NCBI RefSeq assembly: GCF_012241385.1
Contig: NZ_JAAVXB010000002.1
Coordinates: 186,001 to 250,000 of the forward strand
Direction of reading: 5' to 3'
From: Solimonas marina
GTDB taxonomy: Bacteria; Pseudomonadota; Gammaproteobacteria; Nevskiales; Nevskiaceae
Length of the DNA: 64,000 nucleotides
The stretch's first letter is position 1. The number at the start of each line of letters is the position of its first letter. The position numbers were made by a program, and so were the translations under genes. The notes below the pieces were generated by a model that was not told where the DNA came from, ran no database searches, and saw nothing but the letters and a program-made list of their open reading frames with translations. Shown in pieces: positions 48,055 to 60,653 of this stretch.

Positions 48055-48292
48055 GAGGTCGCGGCTGGCGCCGCTTCTACAACGCTCCCCAGGTGTTTTG
48101 CGAATTCCCCGAACCGTTCATGCCGAGTGCCGCGCGTAGCGCGGTGTATCGAGGCACGCGCAAGGTCCGGATCTGCAGCCGCCGCGACGACACAGTTGCT
48201 CCTACAGGCAAGCACGGAGCGCAACGACAAACCGTCGGCGCCTCGCCGTCCACCTGCAGTCACGTTGTAGGCGCGGCGCGAGCCGCGACCTC
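48055..48292. repeat. REP pair enclosing second copy of the 129-bp block
   Basis: A REP core at about 48057-48078 and an inverted one at about 48265-48290 flank 48077-48205, the near-identical copy of 40945-41073. The region 47885-48312 contains no supported gene. Confidence 0.85.
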
Positions 48293-48312
48293 GTGCCGCG
48301 TCGGCAGCGGGG

Positions 48313-49116
48313 TCAGTGGTCGGCGCCCTTCGGCTTCACGAACTTCAGCGTCATGCGGTCCGACTCGCCGATCGCGAGATACTTGTCGCGATCCTGATCG
48401 CCGAGCTTGAGTGTCGGCGGTAGGGTCCAGACACCGGCCGGATGATCCTTGTCGTCCTTGGGGTTGTCGTTGATCTTGGAGCGGGCGACGAGTTTGAAGC
48501 CGGCATTTTCCGCCAGTGCGATGACGTAGTCCTCGTTGACGTAACCGCTTTTCTTCATCGTCTCGAGCGTGCTGCCCGGCTTCGCTCGATGCTCGACGAC
48601 GCCCAGCGTACCGCCGGGTTTCAGTGCGGTGTAGAAGGCATTGAACGCAGCCTGGTCGTAGCCGCCGCTGATCCAGTTGTGCACGTTGCGGAAGGTCAGC
48701 ACCGCATCGGCGCTGCCGGGCGGCGCGACTTCGGTTTTGGCCGGCGGCGCGAAGGTGCTGATCGTGACCTTGTCGAGATCCGCCGAGTCCGCGAGCTTTT
48801 GCTTGTATGCGGCCAGCCCCTTTTCGGATGCGGGCAGGGCTGCGATGTATTCGCCGTGTTCACGCAGGTAAGGTGCCAGGATGTCGGTGTAACCGGTCAA
48901 GCCCGGCCAGATCTCGACGACGTGCATGTTCGGTGCGATGCCGAAGAACTCCAGTGTCTGCAGCGGATGGCGATACGGGTCGCGCGCCTTCAGCGCCGCC
49001 GGCCGCTCGGAACTGTCGATGGCAGACTTGAGCGCCGGCACATCGGCTGCGGCGTGTGCGGCCAGCGAGAGACCGCACAACAGCGCGGCAGCGGAGTAAC
49101 GCAGGGACTGAAACAT
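48313..49116 (-). CDS. Exported class I methyltransferase-like protein
   Basis: A 267-residue protein with a signal peptide (residues 1-25, ending AHAA) in front of a SAM-methyltransferase-like fold: VVEIWPGLTGYTDILAP in place of the usual GxGxG region, VLTFRNVHNW, and LKPGGTLGVVEHR. It belongs to the predicted methyltransferases of COG4798 type. SAM is not expected in the periplasm, so the activity and location are puzzling. ATG 49116 has AGGAG 8 nt upstream. Confidence 0.82.
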   Translation of the reverse strand: MFQSLRYSAAALLCGLSLAAHAAADVPALKSAIDSSERPAALKARDPYRHPLQTLEFFGIAPNMHVVEIWPGLTGYTDILAPYLREHGEYIAALPASEKGLAAYKQKLADSADLDKVTISTFAPPAKTEVAPPGSADAVLTFRNVHNWISGGYDQAAFNAFYTALKPGGTLGVVEHRAKPGSTLETMKKSGYVNEDYVIALAENAGFKLVARSKINDNPKDDKDHPAGVWTLPPTLKLGDQDRDKYLAIGESDRMTLKFVKPKGADH

Positions 49117-49203
49117 GTCGGGCTCCTGATGACAGGAGCCCGACATTAGCGGTGTCGCGAACGAAACGCGAACGGCGTCAGCGTGCCGTCAGATGCGTTG
49201 GAT

Positions 49204-51839
<2,636 letters not shown>

Positions 51840-52005
51840 GGGCCGGACCCCGGAAAAAGCTGCGGCACCCTAGCGCAGCCCCCCGGCACTGCCAATGGCG
51901 TCGGCGACAATCCCGCCGCGTGCCGTGGCGGCAGCGCGACAGCCTCCGCGGCGGCGCGCACAATGGCGGCCGGGGAGGGCGGCCGTCGCCGCCAGGGGAA
52001 TGCAG

Positions 52006-53250
52006 ATGTCTGCAATGCCGGCCGGCGCCCGTCGTGGCGCGCTGCTGTTCATCTTTGTCGTCGTCGTGCTCGACATGCTGGCGTTCGGCATCATCATTCC
52101 GGTGCTGCCGAAGCTGGTCGAGCAGTTTCTCGGCGGCAACACCGTCAGTGCCGCGCGCGTCTACGGTCTGTTCGGCATGGCCTGGGCGGCGATGCAGTTC
52201 GTCTTTTCGCCGCTGCTGGGCGCGCTGTCGGACCGGTTCGGCCGGCGCCCTCTGATCCTGCTGTCGTGCTTCGGGCTCGGCATCGACTTCATCTTCATGG
52301 CGCTGGCGCCGACCCTGAGCTGGCTGTTCGTCGGCCGCATCGTCAGTGGCATGACGGCGTCGAGCTTTTCGATGGCCAGCGCCTACATCGCCGACGTGAC
52401 GCCCCCCGAAAAGCGCGCCGGGGCTTACGGTCTGCTCGGCGCCGGTTTCGGCATCGGCTTCATTTTCGGGCCGGCACTCGGCGGTGTGCTGGGGCACAGC
52501 GATCCGCGTCTGCCGTTCGTCGTCGCCGGGACGCTGGCGGTGCTCAACGCGCTCTACGGCTATTTCGTGCTTCCGGAGTCGCTGCCGCGCGAGCGACGGC
52601 TGCCTCGGCTCAACTGGGCGCGCGCCAACCCGGTCGGCGCGCTGCGTCTGCTGCGTTCGCACCCAGAGTTGTCGGGGTTGGCGACGGTCTATTTCCTGTT
52701 CCAGTTCGCGCACTATGTGTTGCCGAGCACGGCGATCCTGTATTCGAGCTATCGCTACGGCTGGGACGCGCGCGCCCTGGGCCTGATGATGGCGGCGACC
52801 GGTGCCTGCAGCATCGTCGTGCAGGCGGTGCTGGTGCGACCCACGGTTGCCCGGCTCGGCGAGCGGCGCACCTTGCTCGTCGGGCTGAGCTTCGCGGTGT
52901 TGGGCTTCGCCGGCTTCGGCCTGGCGCCCAGCGGCGCGTGGTTTCTCGCCGCGGTGCCGGTGTTCGCGCTGGCCGGTCTCGTCAACCCTGGCTTGCAGGC
53001 GTTGATGACGGCGCGCGTCGGCCGCGACGAACAAGGCCAGCTGCAGGGCGCCAACGCCAGCCTGATGGGCATTGCCGGGCTGTTCGCGCCGGGCGCGTTC
53101 ACACAGGTCTTCGCCTATTTCATCAGCCCGGCGGCGCTGCACTGGCCGGGCGCACCGATGCTGCTGGCGGCTGCGTTGACGGCCGTGGCCGCAGTGTTGG
53201 TCGGCGCTGCGGCGCGCGCGGCGCCCGTGGTGACGGACAGCGCCGGCTGA
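52006..53250 (+). CDS. MFS efflux transporter, TetA-like
   Basis: A 414-residue 12-helix drug:H+ antiporter-like protein. Motif [12 protein letters not shown] follows helix 2, and the helix 5 region [16 protein letters not shown] is the antiporter motif C. IIIPVLP in helix 1 is also typical of the TetA/MdtG group. AGGGGA 6 nt before ATG 52006 supports this start. Drug specificity cannot be inferred. Confidence 0.88.
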   Translation: MSAMPAGARRGALLFIFVVVVLDMLAFGIIIPVLPKLVEQFLGGNTVSAARVYGLFGMAWAAMQFVFSPLLGALSDRFGRRPLILLSCFGLGIDFIFMALAPTLSWLFVGRIVSGMTASSFSMASAYIADVTPPEKRAGAYGLLGAGFGIGFIFGPALGGVLGHSDPRLPFVVAGTLAVLNALYGYFVLPESLPRERRLPRLNWARANPVGALRLLRSHPELSGLATVYFLFQFAHYVLPSTAILYSSYRYGWDARALGLMMAATGACSIVVQAVLVRPTVARLGERRTLLVGLSFAVLGFAGFGLAPSGAWFLAAVPVFALAGLVNPGLQALMTARVGRDEQGQLQGANASLMGIAGLFAPGAFTQVFAYFISPAALHWPGAPMLLAAALTAVAAVLVGAAARAAPVVTDSAG

Positions 53251-53356
53251 CAATGCATTCGCCGCGCCGCCCGCTTGGCGCCGCACGCGGCCATCGCGCG
53301 GCGGTCGCATGCGGCTATGCTGCAAGACCTTATCGCAAGCGTTCGAGGATTCCCGC

Positions 53357-54448
53357 ATGTCGATGTCGCCGGCTCCGCGCAGCGGCCAGTTTCGCCATCA
53401 CGGTCATCGGCTCGCCTATGAGCTGCACGGCGAGGACGGCGCGCCACCCTGCGTGCTGGTGCACGGCATCCTTTTCGACTCGCTGTTGAACCGCGAACTG
53501 GCGCGGCGCATCGCGCGCCTCGGCTTTCAGGTCGCATTGATCGATCTGCTCGGTCACGGTCAGAGCGACCGGACCACCGATCCCAAGGATCATCGCGTCG
53601 ATTTCTACGCCGATCAGGTGCTCGGCCTGCTTGACCACCTGGGTTGGCCGCATGCGGTGGTCGGCGGTGTGTCGCTGGGTTGTATCACCGCGCTGACGGT
53701 GGCGGCCAAGGCGCCATCGCGGGTCGATGCGCTGTTTCTGGAAATGCCGGTGATGGAATGGTCGGCGCCGTGGGCGGCGCTGTTGCTGGCGCCGGTGCTG
53801 GTCAGTGCCCGCTACGGCGCGCTGCTGCATCGACGCGTCGCGCGCGTGATCGCCTGCGTGCCGCGGCCGCCGCTCGACTGGCTGGCCAGCGGCCTGAACA
53901 TGGCGTCGAACGATCCGCGGGTGATCGCCGCCATTCTGCACGGTGTGCTGGTCGGGCCGATCGTGCCGACGCTGGCGCAGCGACGAATGATGAAAATGCC
54001 GGCGCTGATCATCGGCCATCGCAACGACAAGTTGCACGAGCATCGCGACGCGCGCTCGCTGGCGGTACAGCTGCCGAACGCCAAGCTGCTGATGGCGCGC
54101 TCGATTCTCGATCTGCGCCTGCGTCCGGACCGGCTGTGGCCGCAAATCGCGCCGTTCTTCCAGTCGCTGCTCGAAGCGCCGCAGATCCATCCGGTCGAGC
54201 CGGCCGCCAAGCCCCTGCCGCGCAAGGTCGCCCCGCGTGCCGCGACACCGACGATCCGCAAGCCTGCGAGCGGTGGCCGTGCTGGGCAGAAAGCGAGCGT
54301 GAAGAAGCGCGGTTCCGGCAAGGTCGCCGCGAAAAAAGCCGCGCGCAAGGTGGCGGTCAAGCCAGCGGTGACGAAGCAGGCTTCCGCGCGCAAGACGGCT
54401 GCGCCGAAGGCGGCCAAGCGACCCCAGGGCGCTCGCGCACGGCGCTGA
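53357..54448 (+). CDS. Alpha/beta hydrolase with Lys/Ala-rich C-terminal tail
   Basis: A 363-residue protein. Residues about 10-280 form an alpha/beta hydrolase: VHGILFDS (oxyanion), LIDLLGHGQSDR, nucleophile elbow GGVSLGC. The last about 80 residues are a basic, Ala/Lys/Pro-rich tail with KKAARKVAVKPAV-type repeats resembling histone H1 or AlgP tails. Such a tail may bind DNA, polyphosphate or polyhydroxyalkanoate surfaces. ATG 53357 has GAGGA upstream. The combination is unusual. Confidence 0.8.
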   Translation: MSMSPAPRSGQFRHHGHRLAYELHGEDGAPPCVLVHGILFDSLLNRELARRIARLGFQVALIDLLGHGQSDRTTDPKDHRVDFYADQVLGLLDHLGWPHAVVGGVSLGCITALTVAAKAPSRVDALFLEMPVMEWSAPWAALLLAPVLVSARYGALLHRRVARVIACVPRPPLDWLASGLNMASNDPRVIAAILHGVLVGPIVPTLAQRRMMKMPALIIGHRNDKLHEHRDARSLAVQLPNAKLLMARSILDLRLRPDRLWPQIAPFFQSLLEAPQIHPVEPAAKPLPRKVAPRAATPTIRKPASGGRAGQKASVKKRGSGKVAAKKAARKVAVKPAVTKQASARKTAAPKAAKRPQGARARR

Positions 54449-54465
54449 GGTCACGCGACGCGGGT

Positions 54466-54930
54466 TCAGCCGCTGGCGCGCGGTTTTTCGCGCTTCTTGC
54501 GCACGTACAGCGTCTTCACGACGCGAGCCACCAGCTGGCCTTTGCCGTCGACGATGTCGACCGTGTACTGCGGGCGCAGGGCCTCGCCGTCCGCCGCGTC
54601 GCGCCTCAGGCGTTCGATTTCGTCCGGCGGCATGCGGAACTTCGCATGGACGGTGCCGCGTCCGGGTGAGATGAAGTCGATCTGTGCGGACTGGTCCCAG
54701 ACGATGTAGTCAGGGCCGATCTGCTGCATCGTCATCAGCATCAGAAATGGATCGGTCATCGAATACAGGCTGCCGCCGAACTGCGTGCCGACCGCGTTCC
54801 GGTTGTACCAGCGCAGCGGCATGCTGACGTCGAGCTCACTGTAGTCGGCCTTGATGTGGTCGACGCGAATGCCGGTGAACCAGTACGGCGGATAGGCATT
54901 CATCAGCAGGCGGAAAAGACGCGGGCGCAT
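54466..54930 (-). CDS. DUF4442 hotdog-fold thioesterase-like protein
   Basis: A 154-residue protein of the YiiD/DUF4442 type. NRNAVGTQFGGSLYSMTDPFLMLM is the family's conserved hotdog helix; GIRVDHIKADYSELDVSMPL precedes it. ATG 54930 has AGGAG 7 nt upstream; the longer frame to 55089 has no ribosome site. Probably an acyl-CoA thioesterase. It converges with the hydrolase gene. Confidence 0.83.
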   Translation of the reverse strand: MRPRLFRLLMNAYPPYWFTGIRVDHIKADYSELDVSMPLRWYNRNAVGTQFGGSLYSMTDPFLMLMTMQQIGPDYIVWDQSAQIDFISPGRGTVHAKFRMPPDEIERLRRDAADGEALRPQYTVDIVDGKGQLVARVVKTLYVRKKREKPRASG

Positions 54931-55111
54931 GGCACGCTCCTGAAAGAGGGGTGCCTCGAGCTTGCGCCGGACGTGGCCGGCGGTCATTGGCCGGACGATC
55001 CACACGTCGATGATCGATGACGCGGGCGGGGGAATTTTCTCTGTGACGGCAGACGCAAGGCGTTTAGGCTTGTAGGCTGAAGGCTTCAAGCATTTTCATC
55101 ATTTTCAAGAC

Positions 55112-57160
55112 ATGCCGATGATTTTCGACCCGCGCGGATGGTGCGCTCTGGTGCTGTCCCTGTTTGCCGCGACGGCGTCCGCCGCCGAGGGCATGTGGAC
55201 CTTGGACAATTTGCCGCTGGCGCAGCTGAAAGCCAAATACGGCTTCGAGCCGGACGCGAAGTGGGTCGATCACGTGATGAAGGCCTCGGTGCGGCTTGCC
55301 GATGGCTGCTCCGGTTCGTTCGTGTCCAAGGACGGCCTGGTGCTGACCAATGCGCACTGCGTGCTCAGCTGCGTTCAGGACTTGAGCGGCAAGAAGGACT
55401 GGGTCAACGACGGCTTCGTCGCCCGCAAGCGCGAGGAGGAGGTGGCCTGCCCGACGATGGAGCTGAACCGTCTGGAGCAGATCACCGACGTCACCGACCA
55501 GATCCGCGCGGCGACGGCCGGCAAGCAGGGCGAGGACTACGTCGACGCCAAGCAGGCGGCCCAGGCCAAGCTCGAGTCCGATTGCACCGGCAAGGACGCG
55601 GCGCATACCCGCTGCGATGTGGTCGAGCTTTACGACGGCGGCAAGTTCGATCTGTACCGCTATCACCGTTTCCAGGACGTGCGCCTGGTGTTCTGGCCGG
55701 AATACCGCGCGGCGTTCTTCGGCGGTGATCCGGACAATTTCAGTTTTCCGCGCTACAACCTCGACATGGGCATGCTGCGTGCGTACGAGAACGGCAAGCC
55801 GGCAAAGGTCAAAGACTTTTTTCCGCTGAACCCGGCCGGTGCCAAGCCCGGCGAGCTGACCATGGTGACCGGCCACCCGGGTTCGACCGACCGCCAGCTG
55901 ACGATGGCGCAGCTCGAAGGTCTGCGCGACTACCGGCTGATCGATATGGCGCTGTACATGGCTGAGCGACGCGCGATGCTGGCGCAGTACAGCCGGATCG
56001 GCGCCGAAGCCGCGCGCCAGGCGCAGACCGATCTGACGTTCACCGCCAACAGCCTCAAGGTGTACCGTGGCCAGCTCGAGGCCTTGCACGATCCGGCGGT
56101 GTTCGCGCGCAAGCAGCAGGACGAGCAGGCGCTACGTGCTGCGGCGGCGTCCGACGCGCCATGGGAGGCCGTCGCGCAGGCCGAGCGGGTGCGCCGCAAT
56201 CACTACATCCGCTACATGATGCTGGAGCGCCGGCAGGCGTTTTATTCGGACGAATTCCGCATCGCCCGCGAGTTGGTCCGTCACGCCGACGAAATGGCCA
56301 AGCCCAATGCGTCGCGCCTGCCGGAATACCAGGACTCGGCGCTGCCGCGCATCGAGCAGCGCGTGATGTCGAAGGCGCCGATCTATCCGGAATACGAGAA
56401 GGCCAAGCTGACCTGGTCGCTGACCAAGCTGCGCGAGGCGGTCGGCCCCGATGATCCGCTGGTAATGCTGGTGCTTGGCAAGGAGTCGCCGGCGCAACTG
56501 GCGGCCGAGCTGGTCGATCACAGCGAGCTGGCCGACCTTTCGGTGCGCAAAAAGCTCTGGAATGGCGGCGCTGCGGCGATCGCAGCGTCCAAGGACCCGT
56601 TCATCGAGCTTGCGCGGGCTGTCGATGCGCCGTCGCGGGCCGTGCGCAAGACCATGGAGGCCGATGTCGATGGCCCCGAGGAGCGCGCTGCCGAGGAGAT
56701 CGCCAAGGTCCGTTTCGACAAGTACGGCACGTCGGTCTATCCGGACGCGACATTCACGCTGCGCCTGTCGTACGGCGAGGTGAAGGGCTGGGACGAAGAC
56801 GGCCACGAGGTGGCGCCGTATACGCAGATGGAAGGTGCGTTCGCGCGGCAGACCGGCAGCGATCCGTTCCTGCTGCCAAAGTCCTGGAATGCCGCGAAGG
56901 ACAAGCTCGACCTGTCGACGCCGTTCGATTTCGTGACGACCAATGACATCATCGGCGGTAACTCCGGCAGCCCGGTCATCAATCGTGACGCGCAGATCGT
57001 CGGTCTGGCGTTCGACGGCAACCAGCATTCGTTCGGCGGGGCATACTGGTTCGACGAGCGTCTGAATCGCTGTGTCGCGGTGCACCCGGCGGCGATCGCT
57101 GAGGCGCTGTCGAAGATTTACGACGCCGGAGCGCTGCTCAAGGAGATGGAAGGGCGCTGA
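55112..57160 (+). CDS. S46-family dipeptidyl-peptidase (DPP7/DPP11-like)
   Basis: A 682-residue periplasmic serine peptidase. Signal peptide residues 1-25 (ATASAAEG). The chymotrypsin-fold triad is visible: His in TNAHC (about residue 82), Asp in FFGGDPDNFSFPRY (about 206), and Ser in GGNSGSPV (about 617). An alpha-helical cap domain lies between. S46 enzymes remove dipeptides from peptide N-termini and support amino-acid feeding. P1 preference cannot be assigned by eye. Confidence 0.93.
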   Translation: MPMIFDPRGWCALVLSLFAATASAAEGMWTLDNLPLAQLKAKYGFEPDAKWVDHVMKASVRLADGCSGSFVSKDGLVLTNAHCVLSCVQDLSGKKDWVNDGFVARKREEEVACPTMELNRLEQITDVTDQIRAATAGKQGEDYVDAKQAAQAKLESDCTGKDAAHTRCDVVELYDGGKFDLYRYHRFQDVRLVFWPEYRAAFFGGDPDNFSFPRYNLDMGMLRAYENGKPAKVKDFFPLNPAGAKPGELTMVTGHPGSTDRQLTMAQLEGLRDYRLIDMALYMAERRAMLAQYSRIGAEAARQAQTDLTFTANSLKVYRGQLEALHDPAVFARKQQDEQALRAAAASDAPWEAVAQAERVRRNHYIRYMMLERRQAFYSDEFRIARELVRHADEMAKPNASRLPEYQDSALPRIEQRVMSKAPIYPEYEKAKLTWSLTKLREAVGPDDPLVMLVLGKESPAQLAAELVDHSELADLSVRKKLWNGGAAAIAASKDPFIELARAVDAPSRAVRKTMEADVDGPEERAAEEIAKVRFDKYGTSVYPDATFTLRLSYGEVKGWDEDGHEVAPYTQMEGAFARQTGSDPFLLPKSWNAAKDKLDLSTPFDFVTTNDIIGGNSGSPVINRDAQIVGLAFDGNQHSFGGAYWFDERLNRCVAVHPAAIAEALSKIYDAGALLKEMEGR

Positions 57161-57306
57161 GGCGCGGTCCTTGCGGGAGAGGACCGGGGCCGGCCGGCAG
57201 CGGATGAACGGTCGTTGTGCCCGGCCAAATGGTCGGGATGGGGATCGGGCAGGGTGGCCGGCGTCTCTATGATCGACGGGTTGTTGGATTCAGCCAGGGA
57301 GACTGC

Positions 57307-58032
57307 GTGAGAAAGCATTGCTATGCGCTGGTGCCGCTGCTCTGTGCACCGGCCTGGGCCTGGGCCCAGCAGACACCGGAGCCTTATTCGAAAGTGATCC
57401 CGGTTCCGGAACAGCCGCCGGCGGTCGAGATGCCGTCGGGCGCCGTGATGCGCTATCCGCCGCAGCCGGCCGCCGTCGATCTGTTCTACGTGCCGAATTC
57501 ACGGCTCAGCGTGAAGGCGGACATCAACGGTGATGGGGTGACCGACCAGGGTCACATCGACGATGACGGCTATGGTGTGCGGACGCTGATCCCGATTGGC
57601 CGCGGCGGCATGCGCATCGGCGGCGAGTATCAGGCCGTCAAGTACGTCGCCGACGGCCTGAGTACCGACTTCAAGGAATACCGGCTGGGTGGCGGCTGGA
57701 TGTCGCACGGCCGGCTACGCGGCGGTCCGTACGTCGAGTACCTGAATCTCGACTTCGGCCACGGCGAGAGTTCCGGTGGCGTCGGGGTGCACGCACGCGG
57801 CGAGTACGATGCCACTGCGTGGATGGAGGTCTACGGCCAGGGCGGCTACCTTCATACCGACCATCATGGCGATGCCGCCAATGGCTATGAATATCTGGCC
57901 GGCCTGTCGATGACGTACAACCCGTGGTTCGGCGCATTTGCCGAGTACCGCGGCAGCGAGCTCAAGAACAATGGCGACCACACCAAGTTCGGCGATATCC
58001 GCATCGGCATCAAGCTGCTGATCGGCCCCTGA
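57307..58032 (+). CDS. Outer membrane beta-barrel protein of unknown function
   Basis: A 241-residue exported protein. GTG 57307, with GGGAG 6-7 nt upstream, starts a signal peptide (VRKHCYALVPLLCAPAWAWAQ, cleaved at AWAQ). After a Pro-rich segment, alternating hydrophobic/aromatic strands (MRIGGEYQAVKYVADGL, YRLGGGWMS, GPYVEYLNLDFG, FGAFAEYRGSEL, FGDIRIGIKLL) suggest an eight-stranded barrel. Family not recognised. Confidence 0.7.
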   Translation: MRKHCYALVPLLCAPAWAWAQQTPEPYSKVIPVPEQPPAVEMPSGAVMRYPPQPAAVDLFYVPNSRLSVKADINGDGVTDQGHIDDDGYGVRTLIPIGRGGMRIGGEYQAVKYVADGLSTDFKEYRLGGGWMSHGRLRGGPYVEYLNLDFGHGESSGGVGVHARGEYDATAWMEVYGQGGYLHTDHHGDAANGYEYLAGLSMTYNPWFGAFAEYRGSELKNNGDHTKFGDIRIGIKLLIGP

Positions 58033-58092
58033 TGCGGTTTCCGAGGGGCGACGCCGCTGGGCGCCGCCCCTCGAGACAGGCGGGTTCCCGCC

Positions 58093-59283
58093 TCAGAGCA
58101 TCTCGATCGCCAGCGCGGTTGCTTCGCCGCCGCCGATGCACAGCGACGCGACGCCGCGCTTGCCGCCGGTCTTCTTCAACGCGCCGATCAGGGTCGTCAC
58201 GATGCGCGTGCCCGACGCGCCGATCGGGTGGCCGAGCGCGCAAGCGCCGCCGTTGATGTTGACCTTGTCGTGCGGGAGCTTGTGCTCCTGCATCGCCGCC
58301 ATCGTCACGATCGCGAACGCTTCGTTGATTTCCCACAGGTCGACGTCGGCCACCGACCAGCCGGCCTTGGCCAGCACTTTTTCGATGGCCGGCACCGGCG
58401 CGATGGTGAATTCGGCCGGCAGGCGCGCGGCGCCGGCCTGCGCGACGATCTTGGCGATCGGCTTGAGGCCGCGCTTCTCGGCTTCGGACTGACGCATCAG
58501 CACCATCGCGGCCGCGCCGTCGGAAATCGAGCTGGCGTTGGCGGCGGTCACGGTGCCGTCCTTCTTGAAGGCCGGACGCAGCGTCGGAATCTTCTCCGGC
58601 GAGGCCTTGAACGGCTGCTCGTCGCGGCTGATCGTTTCGGTGCCCTTCTTGCTCGTAACGTCGACCGGCACGATCTCGAATTCGAAGCTGCCGTCTTCGT
58701 TGGCGCGCTTGGCACGCTTCAGCGACTCGATCGCGAACGCGTCCTGCTGCTCGCGCGTGAAACCGTACTTTTCGGCAGTGCGTTCGGCGAACGCGCCCAT
58801 CGGCGTGCGCTTTTCGTAGGCGTCCTCAAGGCCGTCGAGCGCCATGTGATCGAGCAGCTCGCCGTGGCCGAAGCGGTAGCCGCCGCGCGCCTTGGCCAGC
58901 AGGTAAGGGGCGTTGCTCATGCTCTCCATGCCGCCGGCGACGACGACATCGGCATTGCCGGCGGCGATCGTGTCGGCCGCCATCATGATGGTCTTCATGC
59001 CGGAGCCGCAGACCTTGTTGACGGTGGCGCAGACCACGCTATCCGGCAGCCCGGCGCCACGCGACGCCTGGCGCGCCGGGGCCTGGCCCTGGCCGGCCGG
59101 CAGCACGCAGCCCATGATCACTTCCTGCACGTCGGTCGGCGCCAGGCCCGAACGCTCGACGGCGGCCTTGATCGCCAGCGCCCCGAGCTGGTTGCCGCTG
59201 AAACCGGACAACATGCCCATCATGCCGCCCATCGGCGTGCGGCTGATGCCGGTGATGACGATCGGATCGGTGGCTTGCGACAT
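58093..59283 (-). CDS. Acetyl-CoA C-acyltransferase (thiolase)
   Basis: A 396-residue thiolase II type enzyme. The nucleophilic Cys is in NKVCGSGMK (about residue 91), with NEAFA, GGACALGHPIGASG (His) and CIGGGE (second Cys) at the C-terminus. It either cleaves 3-ketoacyl-CoA or condenses two acetyl-CoA (AtoB/PhaA). No bdhA/phaB partner is adjacent, so direction is open. Divergent from the Leu-dehydrogenase family gene. Confidence 0.94.
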   Translation of the reverse strand: MSQATDPIVITGISRTPMGGMMGMLSGFSGNQLGALAIKAAVERSGLAPTDVQEVIMGCVLPAGQGQAPARQASRGAGLPDSVVCATVNKVCGSGMKTIMMAADTIAAGNADVVVAGGMESMSNAPYLLAKARGGYRFGHGELLDHMALDGLEDAYEKRTPMGAFAERTAEKYGFTREQQDAFAIESLKRAKRANEDGSFEFEIVPVDVTSKKGTETISRDEQPFKASPEKIPTLRPAFKKDGTVTAANASSISDGAAAMVLMRQSEAEKRGLKPIAKIVAQAGAARLPAEFTIAPVPAIEKVLAKAGWSVADVDLWEINEAFAIVTMAAMQEHKLPHDKVNINGGACALGHPIGASGTRIVTTLIGALKKTGGKRGVASLCIGGGEATALAIEML

Positions 59284-59491
59284 GTTGGGCTCCTCGTGAG
59301 TCGGGTTCGGTCAAAAGAACGCCATTTTAACGTGCGGCCGATGCCGCCGCGGGACGCGGCGGGTCGTCCGGCTTGTCCGTCGAAGGCGATCGCGCGTCAA
59401 CGCAAGCGGCGTGACTGAGGAATGCTCACGGGTGGTCGGCGGCGGCCCGATGGCTACAATCGCCGTCCGTTTTCCGACGCCGAGGCGCCCC

Positions 59492-60547
59492 ATGGCTCTG
59501 TTCTCGCACCCCGAGTTCGATCAGCACGAGACCGTCAGCTACTTCCATGATGCCGAGACCGGCCTGCACGCGATCATCGCCGTGCACAACACCCATCTCG
59601 GCAAGGGCCTGGGCGGCTGCCGCATGTGGCCGTACGCCAGCGAAGCCGATGCACTGACCGACGTACTGCGTCTGTCGCGTGGCATGACCTACAAGGCGGC
59701 GCTGGCCGGCCTGCCGCAAGGTGGTGGCAAGAGCGTGATCATCGGCGATCCGCGCCAGGACAAGACGCCGGCGCTGATGCGCGCGATGGGCCGCGCCGTC
59801 GAGCGCATGAACGGCGCCTATGTGGTGGCCGAGGACTCCGGCACCAGCGTCGCCGACATTCGCATCATGGCCGAGGAAACCCGGCACGTCGGCGGTCTGG
59901 CCGACGCCAAGTCGGTGGCTGCCGGCCGCACCGGCGATCCGTCGCCGGCCACGGCGCGCGGGACGTTCATCGGCCTGCAGGCCGCCGTGCGCCACCAGCT
60001 GGGCCGCGACGAGCTCAAGGGGCTGAAGGTCGCCATTCAGGGCGTCGGCAATGTCGGCTATCGGCTGGCCAAGCACTTGCACGAGGCCGGTGCCCAGCTG
60101 TGGGTGACGGATCTGTATGCGCCGGCGGTCGAGCGCTGCGTCGGCGAACTCGGTGCCACCGCGGTGGCGATGGACGAGATTCACGCGCTGGACGTCGATG
60201 TCTTCGCGCCGTGCGCGCTCGGCGCCATCCTCAATGACGTGACGATTCCGCAGATCAAGGCGCGCGTCGTCGCCGGCGCCGCCAACAATCAGCTCGCGGT
60301 GCCGGTCGTGCACGGCGCGGCGTTGAGCGAGCGCGGCATCCTCTACGCGCCGGACTACTGCATCAATGCCGGCGGCATCATCGATATCTATTACGAAGGT
60401 CCGGCCTATCACGCGCCAATCGTCGAAGCGCACCTGCAGCGCATCGGCGAGACCTTGACGCAGATCTTCGAGCGTGCCGCACGCGAGTCGCGGCCGACGC
60501 ACGAGATCGCCGACCGCATGGCCGAGGAAATCTTCCGCAAGGCCTGA
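59492..60547 (+). CDS. Glu/Leu/Phe/Val dehydrogenase family (leucine dehydrogenase-like)
   Basis: A 351-residue NAD-dependent amino-acid dehydrogenase. GGCRMWPY is the substrate pocket, MTYKAALAGLPQGGGK the catalytic Lys region, and GVGNVGYRLAKHLHE the Rossmann loop. Length and sequence fit leucine/valine dehydrogenase rather than glutamate dehydrogenase. It oxidatively deaminates branched-chain amino acids. ATG 59492 begins directly at the family start. Confidence 0.9.
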   Translation: MALFSHPEFDQHETVSYFHDAETGLHAIIAVHNTHLGKGLGGCRMWPYASEADALTDVLRLSRGMTYKAALAGLPQGGGKSVIIGDPRQDKTPALMRAMGRAVERMNGAYVVAEDSGTSVADIRIMAEETRHVGGLADAKSVAAGRTGDPSPATARGTFIGLQAAVRHQLGRDELKGLKVAIQGVGNVGYRLAKHLHEAGAQLWVTDLYAPAVERCVGELGATAVAMDEIHALDVDVFAPCALGAILNDVTIPQIKARVVAGAANNQLAVPVVHGAALSERGILYAPDYCINAGGIIDIYYEGPAYHAPIVEAHLQRIGETLTQIFERAARESRPTHEIADRMAEEIFRKA

Positions 60548-60653
60548 GGGCGTTCGGCGATCCGGCGTCTTTGGGCGCTGCGGCTGCGCGCGATGCGAAA
60601 GTCCGCTTAGACTGGAGGCGATCCCCAGTTTTCGCCCTGACGGAGTCGCGCGC

